The translations under genes were made by a program, and so were the position numbers. A DNA stretch of 64,000 bases. Origin: JAJECS01 sp965198185 (GTDB lineage Bacteria; Chloroflexota; UBA11872). Below are positions 17,482 to 27,688 of this stretch, in pieces. Location of the stretch: NCBI GenBank assembly GCA_965198185.1, contig CBDAOU010000002.1:1922001-1986000 (forward strand), written 5' to 3'. The notes under the pieces are model-generated. The model had not been told where the DNA came from, did not search any database, and saw only the letters and a list, made by a program, of their open reading frames with translations. How positions within the stretch are numbered: the first letter of the stretch is position 1; the number at the start of each line of letters is the position of its first letter.

Positions 17482-20481
17482 TCAGGTTGGCCGTGTGGCC
17501 TTGCCGCCGTGGACCGTGGGCTCCTGACACCACTGAAGCCGCAGCAGGGCTAGCGGCTCGAGAATTGATTCCGGAAGGCCGAGAAGATTGACGAGCACCG
17601 CTTCGTCGAGCGCCTGGCGCGTTTCGTCGTGGTATGCCTCATTGGCCGGTAGGAACTCGCGCTCGCGGAAGTCGTCAAAGATGGCGTGCGCACGCTGGAC
17701 CTGGGCGTCGCTCAGTTGCCGCACATCAAGGGTCACCACCGACGGCAACTGCGTGATCGAAATGATGGCCCGGCCTTGCTGCTGTCGGCCGCCTATCCAC
17801 CAGAACCAGAGCAGGCCCAGCGTGGTGTTGGCCCAGAGGACGACCGCAGCTTCGCCACGCTACAAGCGTGAGGCAGAAATTAGGCCACGCCCGGCCGCCG
17901 ATCGAACGCTGAGGCGTCAGGCAGGCAGCAAGGCCCTGCGAATTGAGCCGAAAGTCGCGGTTGAAGTGAAGCCTGGTCGCCGTCTCCCAGACGTCTCAGA
18001 CGCCTTGTCCTCGCAAGTCCATGCGCACCCGGCCTTCACTGTCCGGTTCAACGATCAAGCGCCGCTCGCGCGCCGCGTATGGGACCAGAGCATCGGATAT
18101 GTAGGCGCTACATCCCGCGACAGGGGAATCACATCGAATGGGCCGCGCGGGATCCCATCTTGGCTCGTCTCCTTCCCGGAGATGTCCATGTGACCAGCCC
18201 CCGCGTGCCCCGATGCTCGCGAGCTTTGTGCACCGGGAGAGTCTGAAGCAGACTCCCGCGTGCCGAGGTAAGCGGAGTGTTCCTGTACCGGAGGGCAAAT
18301 GCAGCCTCCGCGACAACGGGTGACCGTAGAGAAGAGCAACCGCCGTCGGCAAGACGTCGCACGGACGAAAGCAACCAGCCTCATCGTGTCCGATGTACAC
18401 CAGCCCGCTGCGGATATCCGGCAAGCGGTCGACAGCGCGCGCGATCTCGGTTGCTTCCACCAAGCTGCGAGGGCGCCAACGCAGATTCACGTAGAGCGCA
18501 TTCGCGCTCGACTCGTCCGCCTCCACCGGCTGGTCCGCGCTTCACGGCAACGACGAGCGCCTCGGCGATGCCTGTGTCCGCCGAGAACGCTCGTTCGTGG
18601 GAATCACCGGCAGCTGCGATCGTTACCACCGTCAAATCGCGGTATTCGCGCGCCAGCAGGCGGCGAGCTCGCGGACCAGGCCCCGCCCGAAACGATTGCA
18701 AGCGGAAGCACCAGCGCCAGCACGCCGCCCGGCTTGACCTTGACGTGGGCGAGGTCGATGAAATTCGACGCCAGACCAGCATTGCCGTGGCCTACAGGGT
18801 GCTTGAGGCGTTGGCGGACTCCCTTCAACACATCCGACATCCGCCGCTGTTCATCCTCGCTAGTTGCGAATCCGGCAAACGACGGAACTGGCACGCCGAT
18901 CGATGCGGATTCCTGACCGGTCGGCCGCGTGAACGGCGGATTCATGATCATCAGGTCCACCGAGCTTCGTGCGGCACCCGGATCTCGTCGCCCTGCAACC
19001 CGTAGGCAATGCCCGTGTCGATCCCGACCGCCTCGCCGGCACCCTGCAGAACGTGCGCGCCCGTCCCGAATAGCGACGGCTGCTCATCGCTGAGGATCAA
19101 GTCCAGCGACCCGATGGCCGCCGCGCGGCCACTTGCGCCGTCCGCGTCTTGCTCGCCGTAGGGCATGGTGTGAATGCGGGTGCGCTCGAAAGTCACCGTG
19201 GGATGGGCGCTGGACAGCGTCGAGGCGGTGAGGTGCGTCGCCGCAGGCATGATGTCCGCGCCGATGAGCGCGCGTTCCATCATCACCTGGTGCAGCGGCT
19301 CGTCGTCGCCGCCGGCGCGGCGGTGCCGCGCCGCGACCGCGCGATAGGCCGCCGCGAGCAAGGCGCCCGTCCCGCAGGCAAGATCGGCGATGCGCAGGTC
19401 CGTGAAGGCCCGTAGTGTCCGACCAGTCCATATTCAGCCGCTCCGCCGCCAACTCAGCCAGCAGCGCGGAACTGGCCGGCCGCGTATAGAACGTGGCCAG
19501 GAATTTCCGATCAGCAATCAGCCGACCAAACATCTGCCCGGAGAGCTCGTGCGTGCTGGTGGCACCGATCTTTTCCAGTTCACCCGCACCCACCGCCAAG
19601 CGGTCGAGCACGCGACCGGCCGCACCGTCCGGGATTGGCAGCAGCACATCCGAGGCGATGCGAAAGATGGGCCAGTAGTTGATCTCACTGAGGATTCGGC
19701 GCCAGACCCGCAGCACCTCGGACTTCAGGAGCCCTACACGCCCTTCGTTGAGTTCATCCAGCGTGGGAAGTCCATGCACGCTGGCGATCGCCGTGTGGAA
19801 GGTTAGTGCGTTGGCCAGAATCGCCATCGCCATGCGAACGGTCTGCTCGCTGGGCTCTTGGTGTAGGGCAGCAGCAACTTTAGGGAGCGCGAACGGCCGG
19901 TTCCAGAGGTCTTCGCGCAGGCGGCCCGCGGCTTCCCGGACGCCCACCTCTAGGATCAGCATTCCCTGAGCGATGCGGCGCTCGGATAGGGCGGTCCGCT
20001 CGATGAAGCCCGCCAAATCGTCAACGCCGCCCTGCAACCAGCCTGAGGCCGGCCAGCGAATCGGCGCGTCGGCGCCTTCAAGGAACGCGCAGTAGTCGAA
20101 CAAGGTTGCGGCAATGCGGTCGGGCAGGCGCGACTGCTCGCCGCCCCGGAGCGCAGCCGGCACACGCACGGCGATAGCCTGCTCGACGACATCGCCGGTG
20201 TCCTCGACGATTGCACCCAGGCGGCCGCGGGCGTCGTGCTCGACGGTGCGTGCCGGCGCAAACTCGGTCTCGACGATCACGGTCATCCCGCCCGGGTGGC
20301 GAATCACCACATCGGGACGCCGGGCCGATGCGTCGCGGAGCACGCCGGTCTGCTCGGCACTCACGCGGTCGCGCCAGAGTGGGTGCTTCCCACGCAGCGC
20401 GCTGGCGAGCGCCGCGTTAACGACGGTTTCAGCCGTCCGGGATGAGTCTGTTATCTGGAGGCTCCTTGTCAGCCGCGTCAT
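17482..20481 (-). pseudogene. N6-adenine DNA methylase (type IIG/I-like), multiply frameshifted
   Basis: Minus-strand pieces in changing frames together reconstruct one DNA methylase of about 1000 codons. From ATG 20481 the first piece has RPDVVIRHPGGMTVIVETEF, a nuclease-like Asp...Glu-x-Glu region. A one-base shift at about 19410 then restores DLRIADLACGTGALLAAAY (motif I). Another near 18955 restores VDLMIMNPPFTRPTG (motif IV). At least two or three more shifts near 18640, 18500 and 18400 carry the recognition part (REYRDLTVVTIAA). The true C-terminus LQWCQEPTVHGGKATRP ends at 17482. Catalytic motifs persist but no single frame is long enough to work. It is either decayed or a cluster of sequencing indels; five or more shifts favour decay. 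Confidence 0.8.
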
Positions 20482-20516
20482 GTCAGCCAGCCTGGCGGGT
20501 GGACAGGCCATAGTAT

Positions 20517-21602
20517 TCAGTCGGACTCAACGGGGCATGGAAACGGCACGCCGACGGCGGCGCCGGTTTCGGTGAGCGTGGCGACGATGTCGTCCGTGAG
20601 CGGGCAGCCGATGGCCTCGCGCTCGGCGGCGTTGGCGGCCTCGATGTCGCCGGGGGCGAACACCTGCTCGAAGCCGGGACGGCGGTCGACGGCGCGCATG
20701 GCGGCGAGGGTGCCGGCCACGCGCAATTTGAACTCGTCCAGCGGCATCATGCGCGCCACGTCCACGGCCATAAAAGCGTGCCCGACGCGCTGGGGGCGGT
20801 CCTTGTGCTGCCAGTACATGCTGCCGACATCGACGGTGGACGCGGCGCCGGAGAGGATGCCCGCCATGACGTCGATGAGCAGCGAAAGTCCGGCGCCCTT
20901 GTATCCGCCCAGAGGCAGCAGCGAGCCGCCGTCGAGAAAGGCCGCCGGGTCCGTGGTGTCGTTCCCGTCGGCGTCGAGCGCCCAGCCCTCGGGGATCGGC
21001 TCACCGCGGCTTTGCGCCAGGAAGATGTGGCCGGCGGCGACCTGCGTGGTGGCCATGTCGAGCACAAGCTCGTCCGGCGGATCGGTGGGCATGGCGATGC
21101 AGATGGGGTTGGTGGAGACGAACTTCTCACTGCCGCCCCAAGGCGCGACGATGGCCTCGCCGTTGGTGAAGGCCCAGGTCATGAGTCCGGCACGCGCGCC
21201 GCGCAGCGCCCAGTAACCCTGGGAGCCGTTGTGGTTGGACTCGCGAATGCCGGTCCAGCAGGCGCCGTTGGCCTTGGCGCGCTCGATCGTGGCGTCGATG
21301 GCGAAGTCGCACACGACGTGGCCGAGGCCGTTGTCACCGTCGACGACGACGGTGGTCGGCGATTCGGAAACCACGTGGGGCCGCGCCTGTGTGTTCACCA
21401 ATCCCGCGGTGAGGCGCTCGAGGTAGATGGGGATGCGGGTGATGCCGTGGGTGTCGACGCCGCGCAGGTTCGAGTCCACCAGCCCGTGCGCCACGACCTG
21501 CGCGTCCTTGTCCGAGACGCCGGCGGTACGGAAGATGGCGGCGGTAAACGCGCGCAGATCGTTCGCGCTGAAGCGCTGCGCGGGAGGTGAAGCGGTGCCC
21601 AT
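20517..21602 (-). CDS. Ldh2/malate-type 2-hydroxyacid dehydrogenase 3
   Basis: 361 residues, third Ldh2 paralogue of the window. LVDSNLRGVDTHGITRIPIY has the catalytic His, with GACWTGIRESNHNGSQGYWAL, STNPICIAMPTDPPDELVLDMATT and LLPLGGYKGAGLSLLIDVMAGIL. The SNHNG loop differs from the usual SNHFG/THFG, suggesting a different substrate pocket. It stands alone on the minus strand, divergent from yqeC across a 72-base gap. The substrate is unknown. Confidence 0.85.
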   Translation of the reverse strand: MGTASPPAQRFSANDLRAFTAAIFRTAGVSDKDAQVVAHGLVDSNLRGVDTHGITRIPIYLERLTAGLVNTQARPHVVSESPTTVVVDGDNGLGHVVCDFAIDATIERAKANGACWTGIRESNHNGSQGYWALRGARAGLMTWAFTNGEAIVAPWGGSEKFVSTNPICIAMPTDPPDELVLDMATTQVAAGHIFLAQSRGEPIPEGWALDADGNDTTDPAAFLDGGSLLPLGGYKGAGLSLLIDVMAGILSGAASTVDVGSMYWQHKDRPQRVGHAFMAVDVARMMPLDEFKLRVAGTLAAMRAVDRRPGFEQVFAPGDIEAANAAEREAIGCPLTDDIVATLTETGAAVGVPFPCPVESD

Positions 21603-21674
21603 CGATCACTCCTTCGCGGAGAGCGGCCGGCGAACCATGCCGCCGCTGGCCGCCGCACAGTCGAGTCGCGGCTG

Positions 21675-22440
21675 ATGTCTCGCCGGAAGCTTAGGTCGGT
21701 GGACCTGGTGAGCATAGCGGCGCCTGGCGACATCGTCGCGATCGTGGGCGCCGGTGGCAAGACCACGACCATGTTCACGCTGAGCCGCGCGCTGGCCGCG
21801 GCGGGGCGGCGCGTGCTCACGACCAAGTCCACGATCATCTTCGGACCGACGATGGCGCAAAGCCCCGGCGTGGTGGAGGTTCCGGCAGAGCGGTGGTCAA
21901 CCGAGCTGCGCGGACTGCTGGACGAACGGCGCGAGCTGACAGTCGTGGTCGGCTCGGCGGGTCACGACCGATGGGAGGGCGTGCCGGCGGACCGGGTGGT
22001 CGAGCTGCGCGACGCGGCGCGCGCCGATCACGTGATCGTCGAGGCCGATGGGGCGCGGGGCCGGTTGCTCAAGGCGCCGGCGGCCCACGAGCCGGCGATG
22101 CCCGCCAGCGCCGCCGTGGTGATGCCGGTGGTCAATCTCCGGGCCGTCGGGCGGGCAATCAATTCGGAGCACGTGCATCGGCCGGAGCTGGTGGCGGCCC
22201 TGCTGGGAATTCCGTGGACGGCGTGATCGGTATCGAGCATGTGCCGAGGGTGTTGCTGGACGAATTTGGCGGACTCAAGCGAGCGCCCGCGAACGCCCGC
22301 GTGTGGCCGGTGCTCGCGGGCGTGGACGCCGTGGAATCGCGGCAGGTCGAGGGATTGCTACAGCGACTTGTCGAGCATCCTCGGGTCAGCGGCGTGCTCA
22401 CGGCCGATGGGGAGTGGCGCTACACCGCGCTAGCCGCGCA
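21675..22440 (+). CDS. yqeC: YqeC-like selenium-cofactor biosynthesis protein, frameshifted
   Basis: The intact first frame (21675-22226, 183 residues) has the P-loop IVAIVGAGGKTTTMF, a TTKSTIIFGP switch-like motif and VIVEADGARGRLLKAPAAHEPAMP, the YqeC signature. It stops early at LLGIPWTA. Shifting by one base near 22212-22216 continues the family pattern as GVIGIEHVPRVLLDEFGGLK and ARVWPVLAGVDAVESRQVEG, to about 22440. The exact end is uncertain because it converges on the ABC permease gene. YqeC is linked by comparative genomics to a selenium-dependent molybdenum hydroxylase cofactor. No selenium or molybdenum gene is nearby, so its role here is open. Confidence 0.72.
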
Positions 22441-23662
22441 CCGCGCGGACGATATCGCTCAGGCGCAGGCGCCGGCCGTAGACCAAGCAGTCCGATGCGA
22501 AAGACTCCGCGTGCTGACCCAGAGCGCGAGCGGGACGCAAACGGCCAGAATCCCCACGCTGATCGCGAGTGACAGCGTGTCCTGGGATCCGGCGGCCACG
22601 CGCAGCAGCCCCGCGACGGGCGCGGTTATGGGCACCCAGCTGAGCACCACGGCCAGCATGCCGTCGGGGTCGCCCTGGATGAACGCGCTCAGCATGAAGG
22701 GGACGATGGACGGCAGGATGAGGTAGGCGGCGAGCTGCTGGCTCTCCTTGAACGTGGTGGTGAGGGAGCCCACGGTGGCGTAGAACGCCGCGAAGAGCAG
22801 GTAGCCGAGCAGCAGATAGGCCAGGGCGAGCGGGAGCACCGCGAGGTTGAAGGTCAGGTCGCCGAGGTCGTCGAACTGTGCGAGCAGCACGGGGACCAGC
22901 GCCAGGGCGGGCAGCACCCACACCAGCAGCTGCGTGAGACCGGCTAGGGCCTGACCGGCCACCTTGCCGAGCAGCAACTGGTCGGGCGTGACCGACGACA
23001 GCACGAGCTCGATGACGCGGGTTTCCTTTTCCTCGCTCACGCCTTCCAGGAGATACCCGGCGCTGGTGAAGACGACAACCATGAACAGAACGGCCGCCAC
23101 GTAGGGCACGACGGAGTCGAAAATCATGCCGGCGCCGAATCCGGCCGGTGGTGAGCCGTCGACGTTAGCGGCGCGCAGCGCGACGGGCTCCTGGATGCGC
23201 GGGGCGATCTCGGGCGCCACGTGCTCCCGCAGCAGCGCGTCGAGAAGCACGGAGCGTATGGCGCGATGGGCGTCGCCCTCGCGTTCGCCGAACGTGCCGA
23301 ACTCCTCGGCCACGAACCGGACGTCGCCGGACGCCATGTAGCCGGCGTCGACGACGAAATAGCCGTCAATGTCTTGGCTGCGAGAGCGCCGCGCGCGCCG
23401 CCGCCTCGTCGGTGAAGCGCGAGAAACCCGGCGGCAGATCCCGCCCTTCCAGCACGCCGGCGTGGTCGATCAGGCCGTAGCCGTCGACCGGATCGGACGT
23501 GGTCGCCTCGGCCGCCGCGGCGCCGATGCGGTCGCCAAAGATGACGAACACCAGCACCGTGATCGCCAGCAGCACGGGCACGGTGGCCGTGCTGATGAGA
23601 AAGGCCTTGCGGCCGATGGTGCGCCGCAACTCCCAGGCCGCCACCACGGCTGCGTTACGCAT
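22430..23662 (-). CDS. ABC-2 type (NatB-like) transporter permease, frameshifted
   Basis: From ATG 23662 the N-terminus WELRRTIGRKAFLISTATVP enters a first membrane helix and a large extracytoplasmic domain (VDGYGLIDHAGVLEGRDLPP). A one-base shift near 23368-23373 is needed to reach DIDGYFVVDAGYMASGDVRF. The rest (VVPYVAAVLFMVVVFTSAGY, EGVSEEKETRVIELVLSSVT, LVWVLPALALVPVLLAQ) is typical of NatB-like exporters with six helices. Two more single-base changes near 22495-22520 restore an ending of the family type, closing at TAG 22430-22432. It overlaps the ATPase gene upstream by eight bases. Together they would form an efflux pump with unknown cargo. Confidence 0.75.
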
Positions 23663-24557
23663 CGTGGCCCGCCTCGCGCACCGCCTGAATGAACACATCA
23701 TCGAGCGAGGCCAGCGCGCGCTCGAAGCGGTCGATGCGCACGCCGCGCTGCACCAACTCACGGAGGACGGTTTCAGGCGCGACGCCTGCGGCGAGCAGGG
23801 CGTAGTAGGCGCCCTCCTCTTCGCGAAGCTCGGCAACGCCGGGAAGATCGGCAACCCGATCCGGCGACGCAAAGCGCACGGCGTTGGGGGCGTAGGCGCG
23901 GCGGACATCCGCCACCCGGCCCTCCACGACGCCGCGGCCGTCGGCGATGAGGTAGATGCGGTCGGCCAGGTGCTCGACCTGGCTCATGACGTGGGTGCTG
24001 ATGACGATGGCCGCGCCGGCGTCGCGGCGCTCGCGAATGATGTCGAGCAACAGCTTGACGTTGATCGGATCGAGGTTTTGCGTCGGCTCGTCCAGGATCA
24101 GGATGTCGGGATCAGTGAGCAGCGTGGCGGCGATTTGCGCCTTCTGCGCCATGCCGCGGCTGAGCCCATCGGTCTTGCGGGAGGTCGCCTCGCCAAGGTC
24201 CAGCCGCCCGAGCCAAGCTTCGGTGCGGAAGCGGGCTTGGGCGCGGCTGAGCCCCTTGAGCCGGCCGAGGTATTCGACGGCGTCGGACGTGCGCACGCCG
24301 CGATGGAGGCCGCGTTCCTCGGGGAGATAGCCAATGCGGCGCCTGAGCTCGATGCTGGGCGGCCGGTCGTGGATGCGGATGTCCCCAGCGTCAGGGGTCA
24401 CGATGCCCATGACCGCGCGGATGGTGGTGGTCTTTCCGGCGCCATTGGGTCCGAGCAGACCGAGGATTTCACCCGGATTGACGGTCAGCGAGACGTCGCG
24501 CACGGCGGTCACGTCCGCGAAGGACTTGCGCAGACCTCGGACCTCAAGCGCCGGCAT
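23655..24557 (-). CDS. ABC transporter ATP-binding protein (NatA-like)
   Basis: 300 residues. Walker A is GLLGPNGAGKTTTIR, the Q-loop region RRRIGYLPEERGLHRGV, the signature LSRGMAQKAQIA (LSxGM rather than LSGGQ, as usual in NatA/DrrA-like exporters), and Walker B DILILDEPTQNLDPIN with switch His in VISTHVMSQVEHL. The C-terminal 90 residues are the regulatory tail common to this class (APETVLRELVQRGVRIDRFE, LASLDDVFIQAV). It is co-transcribed with, and overlaps, the permease gene. It would power export of an unidentified substrate such as an ion, drug or lipid. Confidence 0.9.
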   Translation of the reverse strand: MPALEVRGLRKSFADVTAVRDVSLTVNPGEILGLLGPNGAGKTTTIRAVMGIVTPDAGDIRIHDRPPSIELRRRIGYLPEERGLHRGVRTSDAVEYLGRLKGLSRAQARFRTEAWLGRLDLGEATSRKTDGLSRGMAQKAQIAATLLTDPDILILDEPTQNLDPINVKLLLDIIRERRDAGAAIVISTHVMSQVEHLADRIYLIADGRGVVEGRVADVRRAYAPNAVRFASPDRVADLPGVAELREEEGAYYALLAAGVAPETVLRELVQRGVRIDRFERALASLDDVFIQAVREAGHDA

Positions 24558-24653
24558 GGGGATCGCTCAGCGCGCGCTCAGGAGCCGTGGGCTGACCAGG
24601 ACCGTCCGAATCAGTCAAAATACCCGGGTACATCACGCCAAGTAGCGAGGCCC

Positions 24654-25769
24654 ATGCTCGAACTCGCCCCAATCAATCATGACCGTCTCCAGGAAACATT
24701 CCTGCGCCTGCTGCGCATCGACAGCTATCACGGCCATGAGGATCGTATCGTGCAGGTCCTCGAACCGATGCTCCATGCGGCGGGACTGACGACGAAGGTC
24801 GACGACCACGGCAACCTCATCGCCACCTGGGACGCCCAGGACAGCGATGCCAAGCCGCTGATGCTCAACGCGCACATGGACACCGTGTGGCCCACGCCGG
24901 ACATGGAACCCGTGGTGACGGACGAGGGGGTCGCATCGGACGGCTCCAGCGTTCTCGGCGCGGACGATAAGGCGGGCGTGGCGGCGATCGTGGAAGGCGT
25001 GCAGGCGGTGGCGGACGCGGGGCTGCCGCATGGCCTGATCGAGCTTGTTTTCACGGTCGGCGAAGACGTGGGCCACATTGGCTCGCGCGCGTTCGACCCC
25101 GAATCCATCGAGTCACGCCGAGGCCTGGTTTTCGACGGGGACGGGCCGGTCGGATCGGTGGTGATGGAAGCGCCCGCCGCCGAGGCGTTCACCGCGGTAT
25201 TCCGCGGTCGCGCGGCGCACGCCGGCATCGAACCCGAAAACGGCATCAGCGCCATCGCCATGGCGGCGCGGGCCATCGATCGGATGCAGCTCGGACGCGT
25301 GGCCCGCTACACCGTGGCCAACATCGGCACCATCGGCGGCGGCCAGGCCATGAACATCGTGCCGGCGGAGGTGACGCTCGTGGGCCAGGCCCGGAGCCTG
25401 CGCCAGCGGCTCCTCGAAAGGCAGATCGAGCACATGCGCGAGGTCATGGAGGAAGCGGCCGAGGCCTTCGGGGGCACCGTGGAGTACGAGGTGACCAACC
25501 GCATTCAGGCGTATGGGTTTAACAGGCAAAACTCAGTCGTCAAGTTGGCCGACCGCGCCATCCAGTCGGCGGGATTGGAACCGTCGCACGTGTCGACGGG
25601 CGGCGGCAGCGACGCGCACGAGTTCAACGCCAAGGGCATCTGGTCGATCCTTCTCGGCATGGGCTGCACAGGGGCCCACACCGTCGAGGAGTTCGCGCCG
25701 CACGAGGCGCTGCGGCAACTGGCGCAGGTCGCGGCGCAGGCGATAGTCGTTGCCAAGCAGGCGACGTAG
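24654..25769 (+). CDS. M20-family (PepT-like) metallopeptidase 1
   Basis: 371 residues from ATG 24654; the frame is open far upstream but that part is antisense to the ABC genes. Metal-site motifs NAHMDTVWPTPDMEP, SSVLGADDKAGVAAIVE (bridging Asp) and VFTVGEDVGHIGSRAF (general-base Glu) are present, and the lid dimerisation domain has FRGRAAHAGIEPENGISAIA. STGGGSDAHEFNAKGI and THTVEEFAPHEAL close the active site. This is the peptidase T/carboxypeptidase G2 class that hydrolyses di- or tripeptides or related amides in the cytoplasm. A close paralogue follows 35 bases downstream. Confidence 0.88.
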   Translation: MLELAPINHDRLQETFLRLLRIDSYHGHEDRIVQVLEPMLHAAGLTTKVDDHGNLIATWDAQDSDAKPLMLNAHMDTVWPTPDMEPVVTDEGVASDGSSVLGADDKAGVAAIVEGVQAVADAGLPHGLIELVFTVGEDVGHIGSRAFDPESIESRRGLVFDGDGPVGSVVMEAPAAEAFTAVFRGRAAHAGIEPENGISAIAMAARAIDRMQLGRVARYTVANIGTIGGGQAMNIVPAEVTLVGQARSLRQRLLERQIEHMREVMEEAAEAFGGTVEYEVTNRIQAYGFNRQNSVVKLADRAIQSAGLEPSHVSTGGGSDAHEFNAKGIWSILLGMGCTGAHTVEEFAPHEALRQLAQVAAQAIVVAKQAT

Positions 25770-25804
25770 CCAGCCGCCCGGTCACCGGAAACCGGAGCAA
25801 CGCG

Positions 25805-26917
25805 ATGCCTGAGAGCCCGGGCCGGGTGGCGATCAACCGCGACCGTTTGCTCGCTAACTTCGTCGACATGCTGTCCGTGGACAGCTACTACGGCGACGAG
25901 GAGCGCGTGGCGGCGATCATTCAGCCGGCGTTGGAACCGCTGGGAATCCAGTTTCGGCATGACGCAATCGGAAACCTGATCGGAAGCTGGCCGGGCCGTG
26001 GGCGCAGCGACGGCCTGATCATGCTCAACGCGCACATGGACACCGTGCAGCCGACGCCAACCATGCGGCCGGTGGTGGACGCCGATGGGGTGCGGTCCGA
26101 CGGATCGAGCGTGCTCGGGGCGGACGACAAGGCCGGGCTGGCGGCGATTATCGAAGCGGTTCGCGCGGTTGACGACGCCGGTCTGGATCACGCGCCGATC
26201 GAGCTGGTGTTCACCGTGGGCGAGGACGTGGGGCACATCGGATCCAAGGCGTTCGACCCGGCGTCCATCGACGCTCGCACGTCGTTCGTGTTCGATGCCG
26301 GTGGGCCGGTGGGCACCGTGGTGATGCGCGCGCCGGGACAGATTCGCTGCACGGCCACGCTGCACGGGCGAGCGGCGCACGCGGGGATCGAGCCCGAGCT
26401 GGGGATCAGCGCCATCAGCCTGCTGGCGCGGGCGGTGGACCGGATGCCCCTGGGGCGGATTGACGCCGATACGACGGCCAACATCGGGCGCATCGAGGGT
26501 GGGCAGGCGTCGAACATCGTGGCGCCGACGGCGCGTATCGAGGCCGAGGCGCGCAGTCTCGGCGAGGACCGATTGGCCGAGCAGATTGCCGCGATGCGCG
26601 CGGCCGTCGCCGGCGCAACAGCCGACCTGGGCGGCACGTTCGATTTCGAGGAGCACCGCTTCTACGTCGCCTATGAGCTGGCTGAGGGCGCGCCGGCTGT
26701 TCAACTGGCCGACCGCGCCATCGAGGCGTCAGGACTGACGCCGAGGCACGTCAGCACGGGCGGCGGCAGCGATGCCCACGAATTCAACCTCAAGGGAATC
26801 ACGTCGGTGTGCCTGGGGGTTGGCTACATCGACGTGCACACCACCGAGGAGTTCATGCCGCACGACGCCCTGCGGGACATCACCCAGGTGGCGGCGCAGC
26901 TGATCACGCAGGCCTGA
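25805..26917 (+). CDS. M20-family (PepT-like) metallopeptidase 2
   Basis: 370 residues, tandem paralogue of the preceding gene. The same motifs are kept: NAHMDTVQPTPTMRP, SSVLGADDKAGLAAIIE, VFTVGEDVGHIGSKAF, LHGRAAHAGIEPELGISAIS and STGGGSDAHEFNLKGI. Flanking and surface residues differ widely, so the duplication is old, and the two enzymes may differ in specificity. The 35-base gap and common strand suggest co-transcription. Confidence 0.88.
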   Translation: MPESPGRVAINRDRLLANFVDMLSVDSYYGDEERVAAIIQPALEPLGIQFRHDAIGNLIGSWPGRGRSDGLIMLNAHMDTVQPTPTMRPVVDADGVRSDGSSVLGADDKAGLAAIIEAVRAVDDAGLDHAPIELVFTVGEDVGHIGSKAFDPASIDARTSFVFDAGGPVGTVVMRAPGQIRCTATLHGRAAHAGIEPELGISAISLLARAVDRMPLGRIDADTTANIGRIEGGQASNIVAPTARIEAEARSLGEDRLAEQIAAMRAAVAGATADLGGTFDFEEHRFYVAYELAEGAPAVQLADRAIEASGLTPRHVSTGGGSDAHEFNLKGITSVCLGVGYIDVHTTEEFMPHDALRDITQVAAQLITQA

Positions 26918-26936
26918 GCCGGCGCAGGGCCGACCG

Positions 26937-27683
26937 TTAGTGCGGCATCGTCCCGGCGAGCATGGGGGGTCCGGTTGGGCCGCTCGGGCTTTCGTGCATC
27001 GGCTCCTCGGTGACCTCGAAGGCGTGAAACACCTGGACCGGGTGGTCACTCACCACCAGCACCACGGCGCTGCCCGCGTGGTCGGTGCTGAAGTGGGCGC
27101 CGCTGACCCGGTCACCGCTCTCATGGACCATCCAGAAGTGATAGACGTGCTGATCGCGCGGGGCATGGAGGCCGTCGACGACGAGCATGACCTCGGAGCC
27201 GGCGTCATCAAAGATCAGTTGCGCCCAGGCGTCGTCGGCGCCCGGCATGCCATGCAGCGTGACGATGTGGGGTTGCTCCGCATGGATGCCGACAAGCGCG
27301 GCGCTCTGGGCCGACAGCTCGTCCTGCATGTCGTCGACGGTTTGCTGAAGATCGCCGATTCGCAGCGTGAGCACGATGACGGCCGCGACCGCCGCCACGC
27401 CGACGGCGGACGACCCGGCGAAGCCGAGCATTGGCCATGCCGGCATCCGCAGGCGGCGCCTGGGAGGCTCGGCGACGGCCATGACGCGGCCACGCAGGCC
27501 CGGCGGCGGCGCTTGGGCGCCCGCGTCAAGCGCCAGCGTCTCAAGCGCCTGGCGCTCGGCCTCGACCTCGCGGCGCAACGAGGGGTCGCGCGCCAGGACT
27601 GCCTCGAACTCCCGGGCCTCGGACGCGCTGAGGTCATCGAGCGCGTAGCCGCTGACGAGATCGTGAGTGTCAGGTGAGGCCAT
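26937..27683 (-). CDS. Anti-sigma factor, RskA-like
   Basis: 248 residues from ATG 27683. The N-terminal 50 residues (DLVSGYALDDLSASEAREFE, ARDPSLRREVEAERQ) match the anti-sigma domain but lack the usual His/Cys zinc ligands. One membrane helix follows (MLGFAGSSAVGVAAVAAVIV), then a short coiled-coil (LRIGDLQQTVDDMQDELSAQ) and an extracytoplasmic RskA C-terminal domain with DAWAQLIFDDAGSEVMLVVD and QHVYHFWMVHESGDRV. It lies five bases after the ECF sigma gene, so it most likely sequesters that sigma factor at the membrane until an extracellular or redox signal releases it. Confidence 0.85.
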   Translation of the reverse strand: MASPDTHDLVSGYALDDLSASEAREFEAVLARDPSLRREVEAERQALETLALDAGAQAPPPGLRGRVMAVAEPPRRRLRMPAWPMLGFAGSSAVGVAAVAAVIVLTLRIGDLQQTVDDMQDELSAQSAALVGIHAEQPHIVTLHGMPGADDAWAQLIFDDAGSEVMLVVDGLHAPRDQHVYHFWMVHESGDRVSGAHFSTDHAGSAVVLVVSDHPVQVFHAFEVTEEPMHESPSGPTGPPMLAGTMPH

Positions 27684-27688
27684 GAGGG

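Noticed and set aside
23499..24653. Upstream extension of the M20 peptidase frame (756 codons in total)
   Set aside because: The first 385 codons are antisense to the ABC ATPase and permease genes and show no peptidase homology; ATG 24654 gives the normal family length.
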